40,917 nt of DNA from Desulfobacterales bacterium HSG17 (GCA_030377945.1 JAUCGD010000012.1:1-40917), one strand, 5' to 3'. Shown: positions 20,101-28,482, counted from the stretch's first letter. The notes: generated from the sequence alone by a model not told the origin. Made by a program: numbers and translations.

Positions 20101-21363
20101 AACCTTGAAAAGAGTGTCAGTAAGCGAACATCTGACCTGCGTATCGCAAATACTGAACTTATTCGTGCCAACCGCCTGAAAGATGAATTCCTGGCAAACA
20201 TGAGCCATGAACTCCGCACTCCCCTTACAGCTATCCTGGGCATGTCCGAAGCCCTTCTTGAACAGGTTTACGGCCCCCTGAATGAAAAACAGGCCAGGTC
20301 ACTCCTTCGCGTTGAAAGCAGCGGAAAGCATCTTCTTAACCTGATTAACGACATCCTGGATCTGTCAAAAGTAGAAGCAGGAAAAATGGAATTGACAATT
20401 GAACTGATTTCCGTGGAGGCCGTATGCCAGGCAAGCCTGCAAATGATAAAAGAAATTGCTCAAAAGAAAAATCAAAAAATAAATCTAAGCATTGACAGCA
20501 GATTTCAGCATATCCGGGCTGACGTGCTGCGCATAAAACAGATACTTGTTAACCTTTTAATGAATGCCGTCAAATTCACTCCTGAAGGCGGAAAAATCGG
20601 TCTTGAAGTAAATTGTGAACCGGAACAGGACATGATGGAATTTGCAGTATGGGATACAGGTATAGGTATTTCTAAGAAAAATATAAAAAAAATGTTTCAA
20701 CCCTTTGTACAGATAGACGGCAGTTTTACACGAGAACAGGGTGGAACCGGACTGGGACTGGCCCTTGTGTCTAAACTGGCTGAATTGCACGGCGGAAGTG
20801 TAAAAGTTGAAAGTGAGGAAGGCAGGCACAGCCGATTTTCTGTTAAGCTGCCCTGGCATCCTGAAGAAGCTGAAAACGATAAAAACCTTCAGAGTTTAAA
20901 AAATGACAAAAATCTCCAGAGTTTTAAAAATCCCGGAATTCTTGTAAAACGAGCCAGGATACTGATGGCAGACGATAATATTGCCAACATTGAAACAATT
21001 GCCGCATATTTAAGTGCAAAGTCATATGAAGTATTTATAACATATGACGGAGCCGAAGCACTAAAGCAGACCATCAAAGAAAAACCGGATTTGATCCTTA
21101 TGGACATCCAGATGCCGGTCATGGACGGCCTGGAAGCAATAAGATCAATCAGGAAATGGGAAAAGAATGAAAATCATGAAGCCGGTGCTGAAAGAATGCC
21201 GATTATCGCCCTGACAGCACTTGCCATGCCCGGAGACCGGGAACAATGCATTGAAGCCGGTGCTGATCACTACATGAGTAAACCTGTGAGGTTGAAAGAA
21301 TTGAATAAGATGATTGAGAATATGCTGCCTGATAATTGCAAAAACAAAAGGAATGCAAAATGA
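17194..21363 (+). CDS. two-propeller hybrid sensor kinase (HTCS-like, no DNA-binding domain)
   Basis: The protein has 1389 residues from the ATG at 17194. A GTG at 17146 would add 16 residues, but the ATG gives a normal signal peptide (MNHIKAIIGILAAIVFYCG). Fourteen blades of the Reg_prop type follow, each marked by a W(I/L/V/F)xx turn such as GFIWIAT, GNLWFGT and GVIWVGT. That equals two seven-blade propellers (~30-690). A Y_Y_Y domain (~720-785, INYTNPGKNHYKYKLEGFD) and one membrane helix (~802-822) come next. The cytoplasmic part has PAS (~850-960), HisKA (His1005), HATPase and a receiver (Asp1304). The extracytoplasmic half matches the hybrid two-component systems that sense polysaccharide fragments in Bacteroidetes. 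Those end in an AraC-type DNA-binding domain, which is absent here, so a separate output is needed. The ligand is unknown. Confidence 0.93.
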   Translation: MNHIKAIIGILAAIVFYCGPLDIMAVASVKSELQFDHQLNTKGMVFNGGFIQDIDGFIWIATQSGLIKYNGYDVKKYTAGPDSVSSDYIYDIHEDREGFIWITTPLGLNRYDKETDTFAIYKHDPENTGSISHNVFNWTNQAIAEDKDGNLWFGTLKGLNKYNKKTKTFTRHLNDPTNPHSLSTNNIWSLLIDRKGFLWIGSDKGLDCFDKTSGKFIHYKHDPGNTGSLSDNRIISIHEDRSGVIWLGTQNSGLKRFDKTSGSFTCYVNEKNNPYSISDNSVFSICELKNGELWITHGIRGNGLDVFDPRGETFVNYRHSPGDPTSLSFEYIMAVYEDRTGIIWIVNFNGKLDKSDKKSRKFKLYQNEPGNDNSLGNNMVSVAIKDRDGFVWIGFGSGELDRYDPKAGTYQHYKHDPSDPENLINNMKVITGMLEDSEGNLWILGNNLCLFDRENGKCIKSYSLDCHDGSSLIEDKNNPDTLWFATNLGGLAKFDKSTEKITYYKHDPDVPESIANNVIWQIFQDNDGTIWVPTFGGGLDRFDPKSGKVIAHYDHDPANPASIGSNTLNHVYEDSTGVIWVGTAGGGLNRLDKDQTFKRYTETNGFLTNNVQSIIEDNNNSLWLGTKIGLIRFDLENKTSKLYTKDDGLQGNEFWEYPLLKTDDGEIWVFGGNGANSFYPDKLQDNPHIPPVVMTSLTQGNEKIILNKSPEKVREIALDWQQNFFEFEYAAINYTNPGKNHYKYKLEGFDRDWFDAGTRRFGRYSNLPDGNYTLKIIGSNNDGVWNMEGISVKVTVSPPIWKTWWFYSLCAACLSVLFLMIYQFKTRQLYNERKAAIKIRESEEKYRILVENQTDLIVKVNIDGRFQFVSTSYCIFFNKTEDELIGKTFMPLVHEDDQEDTARKMKKLYQAPHTVYLEQRAMTKEGWRWLGWQDTAVLDNDGNVTAVIGVGRDIHKRILAENALIEHKQNLEKSVSKRTSDLRIANTELIRANRLKDEFLANMSHELRTPLTAILGMSEALLEQVYGPLNEKQARSLLRVESSGKHLLNLINDILDLSKVEAGKMELTIELISVEAVCQASLQMIKEIAQKKNQKINLSIDSRFQHIRADVLRIKQILVNLLMNAVKFTPEGGKIGLEVNCEPEQDMMEFAVWDTGIGISKKNIKKMFQPFVQIDGSFTREQGGTGLGLALVSKLAELHGGSVKVESEEGRHSRFSVKLPWHPEEAENDKNLQSLKNDKNLQSFKNPGILVKRARILMADDNIANIETIAAYLSAKSYEVFITYDGAEALKQTIKEKPDLILMDIQMPVMDGLEAIRSIRKWEKNENHEAGAERMPIIALTALAMPGDREQCIEAGADHYMSKPVRLKELNKMIENMLPDNCKNKRNAK

Positions 21364-21370
21364 ATCACTA

Positions 21371-21526
21371 CACCCCAAACATATTTGCAGCAAAAAAGCC
21401 CCATCGGGGCGTCATATTTGCAGCAAATCAAAAACAGATACCGATTAAGCCCCATCGGGGCGTCATATTTGCAGCAAATCAAAAACAGATACCAATTAAG
21501 CCCCATCGGGGCGTCATATTTGTAGC
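21371..21526. repeat. REP-like tandem array, 51-bp period
   Basis: Three copies of AGCCCCATCGGGGCGTCATA followed by TTTGCAGCAAA start at 21397, 21448 and 21499, exactly 51 bases apart. A degenerate fourth copy (CCCCAAACATATTTGCAGC) starts near 21372. The 51-base period is a multiple of three, so the plus strand stays open through the array and codes KPHRGVIFAANQKQIPI repeats; I do not regard this as a gene. The array fills the gap between two kinase-region genes and is the same family as at 28143, 28434 and 31136. Confidence 0.9.
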
Positions 21527-21580
21527 ATTTGATGCATCTGGTTGTGAATGGAAATTATCATCATAAGGGAGGAACATGAA

Positions 21581-23821
21581 ATGAAAACAATTTTACATGT
21601 AAACTTGATCTTGATCAGTATTGCATTTATAATTCTTGTATCATTTTTTAACGGATTTGCAGCCGACAAAAAAGAATACCCGATATCACCCCCTGAACAA
21701 ATTGCCAAAAAATGGCGTATCGGTTACCTGGAAGGCGGTTCGCATTTTATTTATCAGAAGTTTTTTATCGAACTGATAAATTCGCTTGCCGATCTTGGCT
21801 GGATTGAACCGATTGACATTCCCCCCCAGGAAAATGATGAAGATACCGAAGCTTTATGGAACTGGCTGAGCGCCAATGCTAAAAGCAAATATCTTCAATT
21901 TGGAGCTGATGCCAGGTATTCAAATAACTGGGATAAAGATCAGCAAAAAAAAACCCGAAAAATTCTTCTCAAAAAACTGAAACAGGACAGGGATATTGAT
22001 CTGATAATTGCCATAGGAACCTGGGCCGGGAAGGACCTGGCAAATAATGAACACTCAGTGCCTTCAATTATCTGTATATCAGCTGATGCGCTTAGAGCCG
22101 GAATTATAAAAAGCGTGAAAGATTCAGGATATGACCACATATACGCCCAGGTTGATACCGAGCGATTTGAAAGACAGATCAGGGCATTTCATGATATAAT
22201 CGGATTCAAGAGGCTGGGAGTTGCTTATGAAGACAGCAGGGATGGCAGGAGTTATGCCGGAATTGCATATATTGAAAAGGTGGCTGATGAACGGAATTTT
22301 GAAATCATAACATGCCATACAAGACATGAAACATCAGATAAAACATTGGCTGAGGCCAGTGTACTGCAATGCACTGAAATACTCGCTCCCAAAATTGACG
22401 CTTTCTACATCATCCCAGGGAACGGAGTGACATCCCGTACCCTCCCCCTGGTTCTCAATACCATGAATGCTCACAGGATTCCCACGTTTTCCCAGATTAC
22501 TTCAAGAGAGGTCAGGCAGGGCGTACTTTTAAGTGTCAGCTCGGATATCAGAGTTCAGGCACAACGTGGTGCAGAAACAATCGCCAAAGTCCTTAACGGA
22601 GCAAAACCGCGTGATCTGGATCAGACATTTGAAGAACCCGTAAAAATTCTTTTCAACAAGGCCACAGCCAGAAAAATCGGTATAAAAAAAGATACCTATC
22701 GCCTGCTGTCAGACATGGCTGATGAAGTTTATGGTGACATACTTCCCCCTGAAAAAATCACCAAAAAATGGCGTATCGGTTACCTGGAAGGCGGTTCATG
22801 GAAAGATTATAAGGGCAGTTTGATTGCCACTGTCAGAGCGCTTGCCAGGCTTGGCTGGATCGAACCGGCTGCCATTCCCCGGCAGGAAAATAATGATGAT
22901 ACTGCCAAACTATGGGCATGGCTTTCCCTTAATATTAAAAGCAAGTATATTGAATTTGTCGAGAATGCCTGGTATTCAAGCAACTGGGATAAGGAAACGC
23001 GGAAAAATACGAAAAATATTCTCCTAAAAAGACTGAATGAAAAAGGCGATATTGATCTGATGCTGGCTATGGGAACCTGGGCCGGGCTGGATCTGGCCAA
23101 TAATGAACATTCGGTCCCCACAATTGTCGGTTCAACAAGTGATCCGGTGGCCGCCTGCATAATAAAAAGCCCTGAAAATTCAGGTTATGATCATATTCAT
23201 GCGCGTGTTGATCCCACGCGCGATGAAAGACAAATCCGTGCATTTCATGATGTGATCGGATTTAAAAAACTGGGGGTGTCCTTTAATGACACCGAGACGG
23301 GCCGGAGTTATGCTGCAATAAACCCAATAAAAAAGGTTGCCGGGGAGCGCGGATTTGAATTGGTGCCATGTTATATCGGCCAAACTGATGCTCCGGAAGC
23401 TGCTGCCGAAACATTTAACTGCACAAAAGAGCTTGCACCCAAAATAGATTCTTATTTTGTCTATTCCAGCAACAATATTACAATAAAAAACGTATCCGGA
23501 ATTCTTGAAGTTCTTGCTGAATACAAAATTCCTTCATTTTCTCAAAACCCCGACCTTGTTAAATCAGGAATCCTCATCAGTGTTGCTCAACCGAACTTCA
23601 ATGGTGTGGGAAAGTTTTATGCCGAGATAATTGCCATGATAATAAATGGAGAAAAACCCGGTGATTTGAACCAGGTGTATGAAGAATTCGTCAAAATAAC
23701 CTTTAATGCGGATACTGCAATTAAAATCGGCATAAAGCCCGATCTGTTCAACCTGCTCTCAGACACGGCCGAAGATGTGTATGGAAAGGAACACCGGCAT
23801 GAAGCTGAAACTGGAAAATAA
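21581..23821 (+). CDS. periplasmic protein with two tandem ABC_sub_bind-type domains
   Basis: The protein has 746 residues from the ATG at 21581, chosen over 21548 because AAGGGAGG (21565-21572) precedes it and a signal peptide follows (MKTILHVNLILISIAFIILV, ..FNGFAAD). The mature part is an internal duplication. Residues ~37-388 and ~389-746 both begin PPE.I.KKWRIGYLEGGS and share LGWIEP, NNEHSVP, SGYDHI.A.VD, QIRAFHD.IGFK.LGV and the closing LSD.A..VYG. A 37-base stretch is identical at 21705-21741 and 22761-22797. Each half resembles the periplasmic-binding-protein-like ABC_sub_bind family. No ABC permease or ATPase is nearby. Its gene overlaps the Cache kinase downstream by 23 bases, so it may deliver ligand to that sensor rather than to a transporter. 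The ligand is unknown. Confidence 0.85.
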   Translation: MKTILHVNLILISIAFIILVSFFNGFAADKKEYPISPPEQIAKKWRIGYLEGGSHFIYQKFFIELINSLADLGWIEPIDIPPQENDEDTEALWNWLSANAKSKYLQFGADARYSNNWDKDQQKKTRKILLKKLKQDRDIDLIIAIGTWAGKDLANNEHSVPSIICISADALRAGIIKSVKDSGYDHIYAQVDTERFERQIRAFHDIIGFKRLGVAYEDSRDGRSYAGIAYIEKVADERNFEIITCHTRHETSDKTLAEASVLQCTEILAPKIDAFYIIPGNGVTSRTLPLVLNTMNAHRIPTFSQITSREVRQGVLLSVSSDIRVQAQRGAETIAKVLNGAKPRDLDQTFEEPVKILFNKATARKIGIKKDTYRLLSDMADEVYGDILPPEKITKKWRIGYLEGGSWKDYKGSLIATVRALARLGWIEPAAIPRQENNDDTAKLWAWLSLNIKSKYIEFVENAWYSSNWDKETRKNTKNILLKRLNEKGDIDLMLAMGTWAGLDLANNEHSVPTIVGSTSDPVAACIIKSPENSGYDHIHARVDPTRDERQIRAFHDVIGFKKLGVSFNDTETGRSYAAINPIKKVAGERGFELVPCYIGQTDAPEAAAETFNCTKELAPKIDSYFVYSSNNITIKNVSGILEVLAEYKIPSFSQNPDLVKSGILISVAQPNFNGVGKFYAEIIAMIINGEKPGDLNQVYEEFVKITFNADTAIKIGIKPDLFNLLSDTAEDVYGKEHRHEAETGK

Positions 23822-25526
23822 ATTTCTGATACCTGTAATAGCACTGATTGTGGCCGGGATGTCCGTATCAATATTTATCTCCTTTGCCATGTCCCATAAT
23901 GCTATTAAGGATCTGAGCAGGGACCAACTGCTCAAGGTTGCAGATTCGGGAGTAAAACATCTGGCCTCATGGATAAAAATAATCAAAATGGATATGGCGC
24001 GTCTAAGCGATCAGAGCTATTTTACAATAGCGGTGCGTGACACATTTATAGGAAGGACATCCCGAAAAACAGTTGATATATATTTGAAGAACGCAAAAAA
24101 GGCGCATGAGTGTTATAAATCTCTTAACCTGGCTGATATAAATGGCAAGATTGTTTCATCTTCTTCCCAAAACAACAATAAAGTGATTAAAGACCGATTG
24201 TTTTTCCGGGAATCAATAAAAGGAGAAACATTTTTAAGCGATGCTTACCCGGACAGGGTAAGCAGTACCCCTGTTTTTGTTGTGTCGGTTCCTGTAAAGA
24301 GTAATGATGAAGTCACAGGTGTTTTATTCGCTATTGTCGATATCGGATATTTCAGCAGGGAATATATTGACAAGACGAAAGTGGGACAAAAAGGACATGC
24401 TTTTTTGATCAGCAGGGCAAAAACTGCAATCAGCAATACAGGCAGATCAGTGAATTTCAAACCTGAGAATAAAGAGTTCCTGAATTGTCTGGAAAGTAAA
24501 ATCTGGCAGGATGGTGTTTTCAGTTGTACTGTTGAAAATAATGAAAAATTCATTGCACTGGCACTGGAGCATGAGACCGGTTGGAGAATCGCTGTTTCTG
24601 TCGATCATTCAGATATTCTGAAGCCTGTACACCAGCTAGGCTTCATCAATTTCGCCATTGCCGGCTCTATGATCGTTTTTCTTGCCATTACAATACGGTT
24701 TATAGTGAAAACAATAACAAGTCCCATATCAAAGCTGAAAAAAGGCGTAATTACTATTGGCAAAGGAAATCTTGATTATAGAATAAATGTTGAAACACAG
24801 GATGAAATCGGGGAACTGACACGGGCTTTCAATGAGATGGCGGACAGGCGCAAACAGGCAGAAGAATTGTTGTTTGCATCCCTTGCTGAAAAAGAAATCC
24901 TTTTCAAAGAGCTTCATCACCGTGTGAAAAATAACCTGGAGGTGATTTCCGGTCTCCATTACCTGCAATCCGCCAGCATAGATGATGCCCGTACCAAAGA
25001 ACTTTTCATGGAAAGTGAAAAACGTGTCAAATCCATTGGAATGATCCATGAAAAACTTTATAAGTACAGGAACCTGACAGGAGTTGATTTTGCAGATTAT
25101 CTAGATGATCTGACTGATAATTTGATGCAGGCATACGCTGCAAGGACAGGGCCTGTACATATTGATATCAAAGCCGGAAACATTTTTTTTGAACTTGAAA
25201 CCGCGGTTCCGTGCGGGCTGATAATCGTTGAACTTGTCAGCAACGCCATGAAATATGCGTTTCCGCGTAATTTCATGTCTGCCGGTAAAGCGCCTGAAAT
25301 CCATATTGCCCTGACTCGCAGTCATCAGGATAATTACACCCTTATTGTCAGTGATAACGGAATCGGTTTTCCTGATGATATTGATTATCAAAATACCGAA
25401 TCCCTGGGCATGCAGCTTGTTAACATGCTGGCAAGCCAACTGGAAGGGGGGACCAGCATGACAACAGGGCAGGGAACGACTTTTAAAATCAATTTTACGA
25501 AAATCATGTATAAGAAAAGATTATAA
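23799..25526 (+). CDS. Cache-HAMP HisKA_2 sensor histidine kinase
   Basis: The protein has 575 residues from the ATG at 23799 (AAAGGA 9 bases upstream). An in-frame ATG at 23775 is less likely because it would put charged residues before the membrane helix. TM1 (~7-29), an extracytoplasmic double-Cache region (~30-275, TKVGQKGHAFLISRAKT), TM2 (~281-303) and HAMP (ending GELTRAFNEMADRRKQ) lead to a kinase of the HisKA_2 class. Its phospho-acceptor motif is ELHHRVKNNLEVISGL (His373/His374), and the HATPase has VELVSNAMKYAFP and SDNGIGFP. There is no receiver. The next gene codes a receiver of the DMDGIEAA type often paired with HisKA_2 kinases, which makes it the likely target. The Cache part is clearly related to that of the hybrid kinase at 31259. 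Confidence 0.9.
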   Translation: MKLKLENKFLIPVIALIVAGMSVSIFISFAMSHNAIKDLSRDQLLKVADSGVKHLASWIKIIKMDMARLSDQSYFTIAVRDTFIGRTSRKTVDIYLKNAKKAHECYKSLNLADINGKIVSSSSQNNNKVIKDRLFFRESIKGETFLSDAYPDRVSSTPVFVVSVPVKSNDEVTGVLFAIVDIGYFSREYIDKTKVGQKGHAFLISRAKTAISNTGRSVNFKPENKEFLNCLESKIWQDGVFSCTVENNEKFIALALEHETGWRIAVSVDHSDILKPVHQLGFINFAIAGSMIVFLAITIRFIVKTITSPISKLKKGVITIGKGNLDYRINVETQDEIGELTRAFNEMADRRKQAEELLFASLAEKEILFKELHHRVKNNLEVISGLHYLQSASIDDARTKELFMESEKRVKSIGMIHEKLYKYRNLTGVDFADYLDDLTDNLMQAYAARTGPVHIDIKAGNIFFELETAVPCGLIIVELVSNAMKYAFPRNFMSAGKAPEIHIALTRSHQDNYTLIVSDNGIGFPDDIDYQNTESLGMQLVNMLASQLEGGTSMTTGQGTTFKINFTKIMYKKRL

Positions 25527-25566
25527 AAAACGATTGCTGCAAAGACCGGGCAGAAAGGATAAACAC

Positions 25567-26826
25567 ATGGCAACAGTAAAAATACTGCTGGTTGAAGATG
25601 AAATGATAATAGCGCAAAAAATCAAGATTATTCTGACAGACATGGGATATGAAATTACTTCAATCGCTTCCACTGGCGAGGAAGCCATGCACAAGACTGC
25701 GGAAATGCATCTGGATCTCGTGCTTATGGATATTGTGATTAAAGGGGATATGGATGGTATTGAAGCAGCTGCTCGAATACGGGAACATTCCGAGATACCG
25801 ATAATCTACGTTAGTGCTTATGGGGATAACGAAACACTGAACCGCGCCAGGGCCACGCAACCGGTTGGTTATATACTCAAACCCATTAGTCCTGATCAGA
25901 TGCGCGTCACCATTGAAACAGGGCTGGAACTTCACATATCCCGGCAAAAACTGGATAAGGCTCAAAGAGATTATTGTTTTAAGCTTGAGGAAGAGGTGAA
26001 AAAACGTACCGATGATCTGCACAATACAAATGCAGAACTTGCGCGTGCAAATCGTCTGAAAGATGAATTCCTGGCAAACATGAGCCATGAACTCCGCACA
26101 CCGCTTACATCAATCCTGGGCGTGTCCGAAGTTCTTATTGAACAGGTTTACGGCCCTCTCAATGAAAAACAGGTAAAATCACTTCAAAACGTTGAAAAAA
26201 GCGGTCAGCACCTTCTTAACCTGATTAACGACATACTGGACCTTTCAAAAATCCAAGCAGATAAAATGGAATTGCAGATCAATGAGTTTGCCGTGGAAGA
26301 TCTGTGCCAGGCAAGCCTGCAAATAGTAAAACAGGCAGCTCAAATGAAAAAACAGAAACTTAACATAAGCATTGACATCAGATTAAAGCATATGCGGGCT
26401 GACATAATGCGTATAAAGCAAATACTTGTTAATCTTTTAATAAATGCAGTTAAATTCACGCCTGATGGCGGAAAGATAGGTCTTGAAGCTAATTGTGAAC
26501 CGGATCGGAATATAGTCGAATTTTCAGTCTGGGATACGGGCAGGGGTATTTCAAAAAAAAATATGAAAAAGCTGTTTAAACCTTTTGTTCAGTTAGACGG
26601 CAGTTTCACACGGGAACATGATGGCAGCGGCCTGGGGCTGGCCCTTGTGTACAAACTGACTGAGATGCACGGCGGCAGTGTAAACGTTGAAAGTGAGGAG
26701 GGCAGATACAGCCGGTTTGCTGTCAGGCTGCCCTGGCAGCCTGACAAAGAGCTTCAAGGTTTTGAAAACTCTGGAGATCTGAAAAGCAATGCATCTTCAA
26801 ATATTGAGAATGGCTGCAATGTATAA
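25567..26826 (+). CDS. receiver-histidine kinase (REC-HisKA-HATPase)
   Basis: The protein has 419 residues from the ATG at 25567 (AAAGGA upstream); an in-frame ATG at 25534 has no good ribosome-binding site. The receiver (~5-120) has LVEDEMIIA, acceptor Asp55 (LVLMDIVIKGDMDGIEAA), VSAYGD and Lys in LKPIS. This type commonly receives phosphate from HisKA_2 kinases such as the one encoded 40 bases upstream. A coil leads to HisKA (His174, EFLANMSHELRTPLTSIL) and HATPase (~272-388, DTGRGISKKN, GSGLGLALV). In the DHp, the usual SKIEAGK is SKIQADK. A plausible path is: upstream kinase, this receiver, then this kinase core, then the receivers of neighbouring hybrids; only the architecture is seen. 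It ends 10 bases before the next gene. Confidence 0.92.
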   Translation: MATVKILLVEDEMIIAQKIKIILTDMGYEITSIASTGEEAMHKTAEMHLDLVLMDIVIKGDMDGIEAAARIREHSEIPIIYVSAYGDNETLNRARATQPVGYILKPISPDQMRVTIETGLELHISRQKLDKAQRDYCFKLEEEVKKRTDDLHNTNAELARANRLKDEFLANMSHELRTPLTSILGVSEVLIEQVYGPLNEKQVKSLQNVEKSGQHLLNLINDILDLSKIQADKMELQINEFAVEDLCQASLQIVKQAAQMKKQKLNISIDIRLKHMRADIMRIKQILVNLLINAVKFTPDGGKIGLEANCEPDRNIVEFSVWDTGRGISKKNMKKLFKPFVQLDGSFTREHDGSGLGLALVYKLTEMHGGSVNVESEEGRYSRFAVRLPWQPDKELQGFENSGDLKSNASSNIENGCNV

Positions 26827-26836
26827 AGGAGGAAAA

Positions 26837-28144
26837 ATGATTAAAAATTCAAAACTGCTGATTGTTGATGACGTGCCGGAAATTCTGCATACTTTTGAGA
26901 GGTTATTAAAATTGGAAATGGATGTTGAAATTATAATAGCAGCCAGCGGCAAAGAGGCAATGAAAACCTTTTTGCATCATGACTTTGCCCTTATAATCCT
27001 GGATGTTAAAATGCCGGAAATGAGCGGCTTTGAGCTGGCAGAAATATTGCGCAGCAATGATGATACAAAACATATTCCCATTATTTTTGTAACGGGAATT
27101 TATAAGGAAGATGATTTCATATTCAAAGGGTATAAAACAGGAGCTGTCGATTATTTGATAAAACCTTTCAATACAGAGCATCTTATAAGTAAAGTAAGAG
27201 TTTTTGTTCAACTTGACCAGCGAAAAAAAGAGATTGAAGAAAAGAACAGACAGTTAGTGATGGAAATCACCGCACGCAAACAGCTTGAAATTGAGATGAC
27301 CGAGTACAGGGAAAACCTGGAAAAGCTTGTTAAAGAACGAACCGGTGATCTGCACATTACAAATGCCGAACTGACCCGTGCCAATCGCCTCAAAGATGAA
27401 TTCCTGGCAAACATGAGCCATGAACTCCGAACCCCCCTTACAGCCATCCTGGGAATGTCCGAAGCCCTTGTTGAACAGGTTTACGGCTCCCTCAATGAAA
27501 AACAGCTAAAATCACTCCGGCGCGTTGAAAGCAGCGGGCAGCATCTCCTTAACCTGATTAACGACATCCTTGATCTGTCAAAAATTGAAGCAGGTAAAAT
27601 AGACCTGGAAATTATTCGGGTTTTTGTGGACGAGGTATGCCAGGCAAGCATGCAAATTGTACGAGACGCTGCTCAAAAGAAGAATCAAAAACTCTTTCTC
27701 AGCATTGACAGCAGATTAAAGTTTATACAGGCTGATATGCTGCGTCTAAAGCAGATACTTGTTAACCTTTTGATGAATGCCGTTAAATTCACGCCTGAAC
27801 GCGGAAAAATCAGTCTTAAAGTAAATTGCAAGCCAGAGCAGAACATAGTTGAATTTGCAGTCCGTGATACAGGTATAGGTATTTCCGATGAAGATATTAA
27901 TAAACTGTTTCAGCCATTTGTACAATTAGACGGCAGTTTCACACGAGAACGCGATGGTACCGGTTTGGGGCTGTCCCTGGTATATAAACTGGTTGATTTG
28001 CACGGCGGCAGTGTAAATGTTGAAAGTGAAACAGGCATATACACCCGCTTTGCAGTTATGCTGCCCTGGTCTCCTGATACAGACCTCCAAGCTCTGAAAA
28101 ACCATTTGCCCAGGGTTATGAAAACAATGAAGACACCCGACTAA
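26837..28144 (+). CDS. receiver-histidine kinase (REC-HisKA-HATPase)
   Basis: The protein has 435 residues from the ATG at 26837, where AAAGGAGG (26825-26832) fixes the start and overlaps the stop of the gene before. An earlier ATG at 26789 lies inside that gene. The receiver (~5-122) has LIVDDVPEIL, acceptor Asp56 (LIILDVKMPEMSG), VTGIYKEDD and Lys in IKPFN. After a coiled coil come HisKA (His195, EFLANMSHELRTPLTAIL) and HATPase (~293-410, DTGIGISDED, GTGLGLSLV). It has the same plan as the gene at 25567, but its receiver is of a different subclass, so this is probably a second input to the same kinase type rather than a simple duplicate. The stop lies at the edge of a GCCCC repeat. Confidence 0.92.
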   Translation: MIKNSKLLIVDDVPEILHTFERLLKLEMDVEIIIAASGKEAMKTFLHHDFALIILDVKMPEMSGFELAEILRSNDDTKHIPIIFVTGIYKEDDFIFKGYKTGAVDYLIKPFNTEHLISKVRVFVQLDQRKKEIEEKNRQLVMEITARKQLEIEMTEYRENLEKLVKERTGDLHITNAELTRANRLKDEFLANMSHELRTPLTAILGMSEALVEQVYGSLNEKQLKSLRRVESSGQHLLNLINDILDLSKIEAGKIDLEIIRVFVDEVCQASMQIVRDAAQKKNQKLFLSIDSRLKFIQADMLRLKQILVNLLMNAVKFTPERGKISLKVNCKPEQNIVEFAVRDTGIGISDEDINKLFQPFVQLDGSFTRERDGTGLGLSLVYKLVDLHGGSVNVESETGIYTRFAVMLPWSPDTDLQALKNHLPRVMKTMKTPD

Positions 28145-28220
28145 ACCCCATAGGGGCAACATATTTGTAGCAAAACGAAACAAAAACCAATTAAGCCCCA
28201 TAGGGGCGCCATATTTGTAG
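28143..28220. repeat. two GCCCC-palindrome REP-like copies
   Basis: Copies start at 28143 (ACCCCATAGGGGCAACATAT with TTGTAGCAAAA tail) and 28193 (AAGCCCCATAGGGGCGCCAT with ATTTGTAG tail), 50 bases apart in the same orientation. The core is CCCCATAGGGG here rather than CCCCATCGGGG as at 21397 and 31136. They stand immediately upstream of the transposase remnant at 28241, with an inverted copy on its other side. Confidence 0.88.
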
Positions 28221-28240
28221 ATAATACGGAGGAGGATAAA

Positions 28241-28417
28241 ATGGCAAATTCATACATACAAATCTATCTGCATTACGTATTTGCCGTGCAAGGCAGGCAA
28301 AATTTAATTCACGAAAACAACCATGAAGGGGAAATAAAATCTAATTCATCCCGATTCATCAATAAAAAACAATGGATCATGGGAAAATTTCAATGGCAAA
28401 AAGGTTATGGGGCTTGA
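28241..28417 (+). pseudogene. remnant of a REP-associated (IS200/Y1-type) transposase, middle deleted
   Basis: This is a 58-codon frame behind a strong GGAGGAGG site. Its start, MANSYIQIYLHYVFAVQGRQ then NLI, matches the N-terminal strand of Y1 transposases of the REP-associated (RAYT) group. From about codon 38, RFINKKQWIMGKFQWQKGYGA, it matches the region close to their C-terminus. The ~80-100 residues normally between, with the HUH metal-binding motif, are missing, and the frame stops before the helix that carries the catalytic Tyr. It must be inactive. GCCCC-palindrome repeats flank it, direct copies upstream and an inverted copy downstream, as expected for a transposase that moves such palindromes. 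Recognition is by pattern memory, not a search. Confidence 0.75.
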
Positions 28418-28433
28418 TCTGTGGTTGTGGGTG

Positions 28434-28466
28434 TTTTGCTACAAATATATCGGCCCGATGGGGCTT
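28434..28466 (-). repeat. inverted REP-like copy downstream of the transposase remnant
   Basis: Read on the minus strand this is AAGCCCCATCGGGCCGATAT with a TTGTAGCAAAA tail, the same repeat as at 31136 but inverted relative to the two copies at 28143-28220. The remnant transposase thus lies between oppositely oriented copies. The core has one base change (GGGCC for GGGGC). Confidence 0.85.
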
Positions 28467-28482
28467 GGAAGGTGAAAATACT

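Noticed and set aside
21336..21566. plus-strand frame with three KPHRGVIFAANQKQIPI repeats
   Set aside because: It is produced by the 51-bp REP array and overlaps the ends of two real genes.
28372..28482. ATG start for the three-PAS kinase
   Set aside because: The added codons lie in the transposase remnant and an inverted repeat; GTG at 28483 has a better ribosome-binding site.
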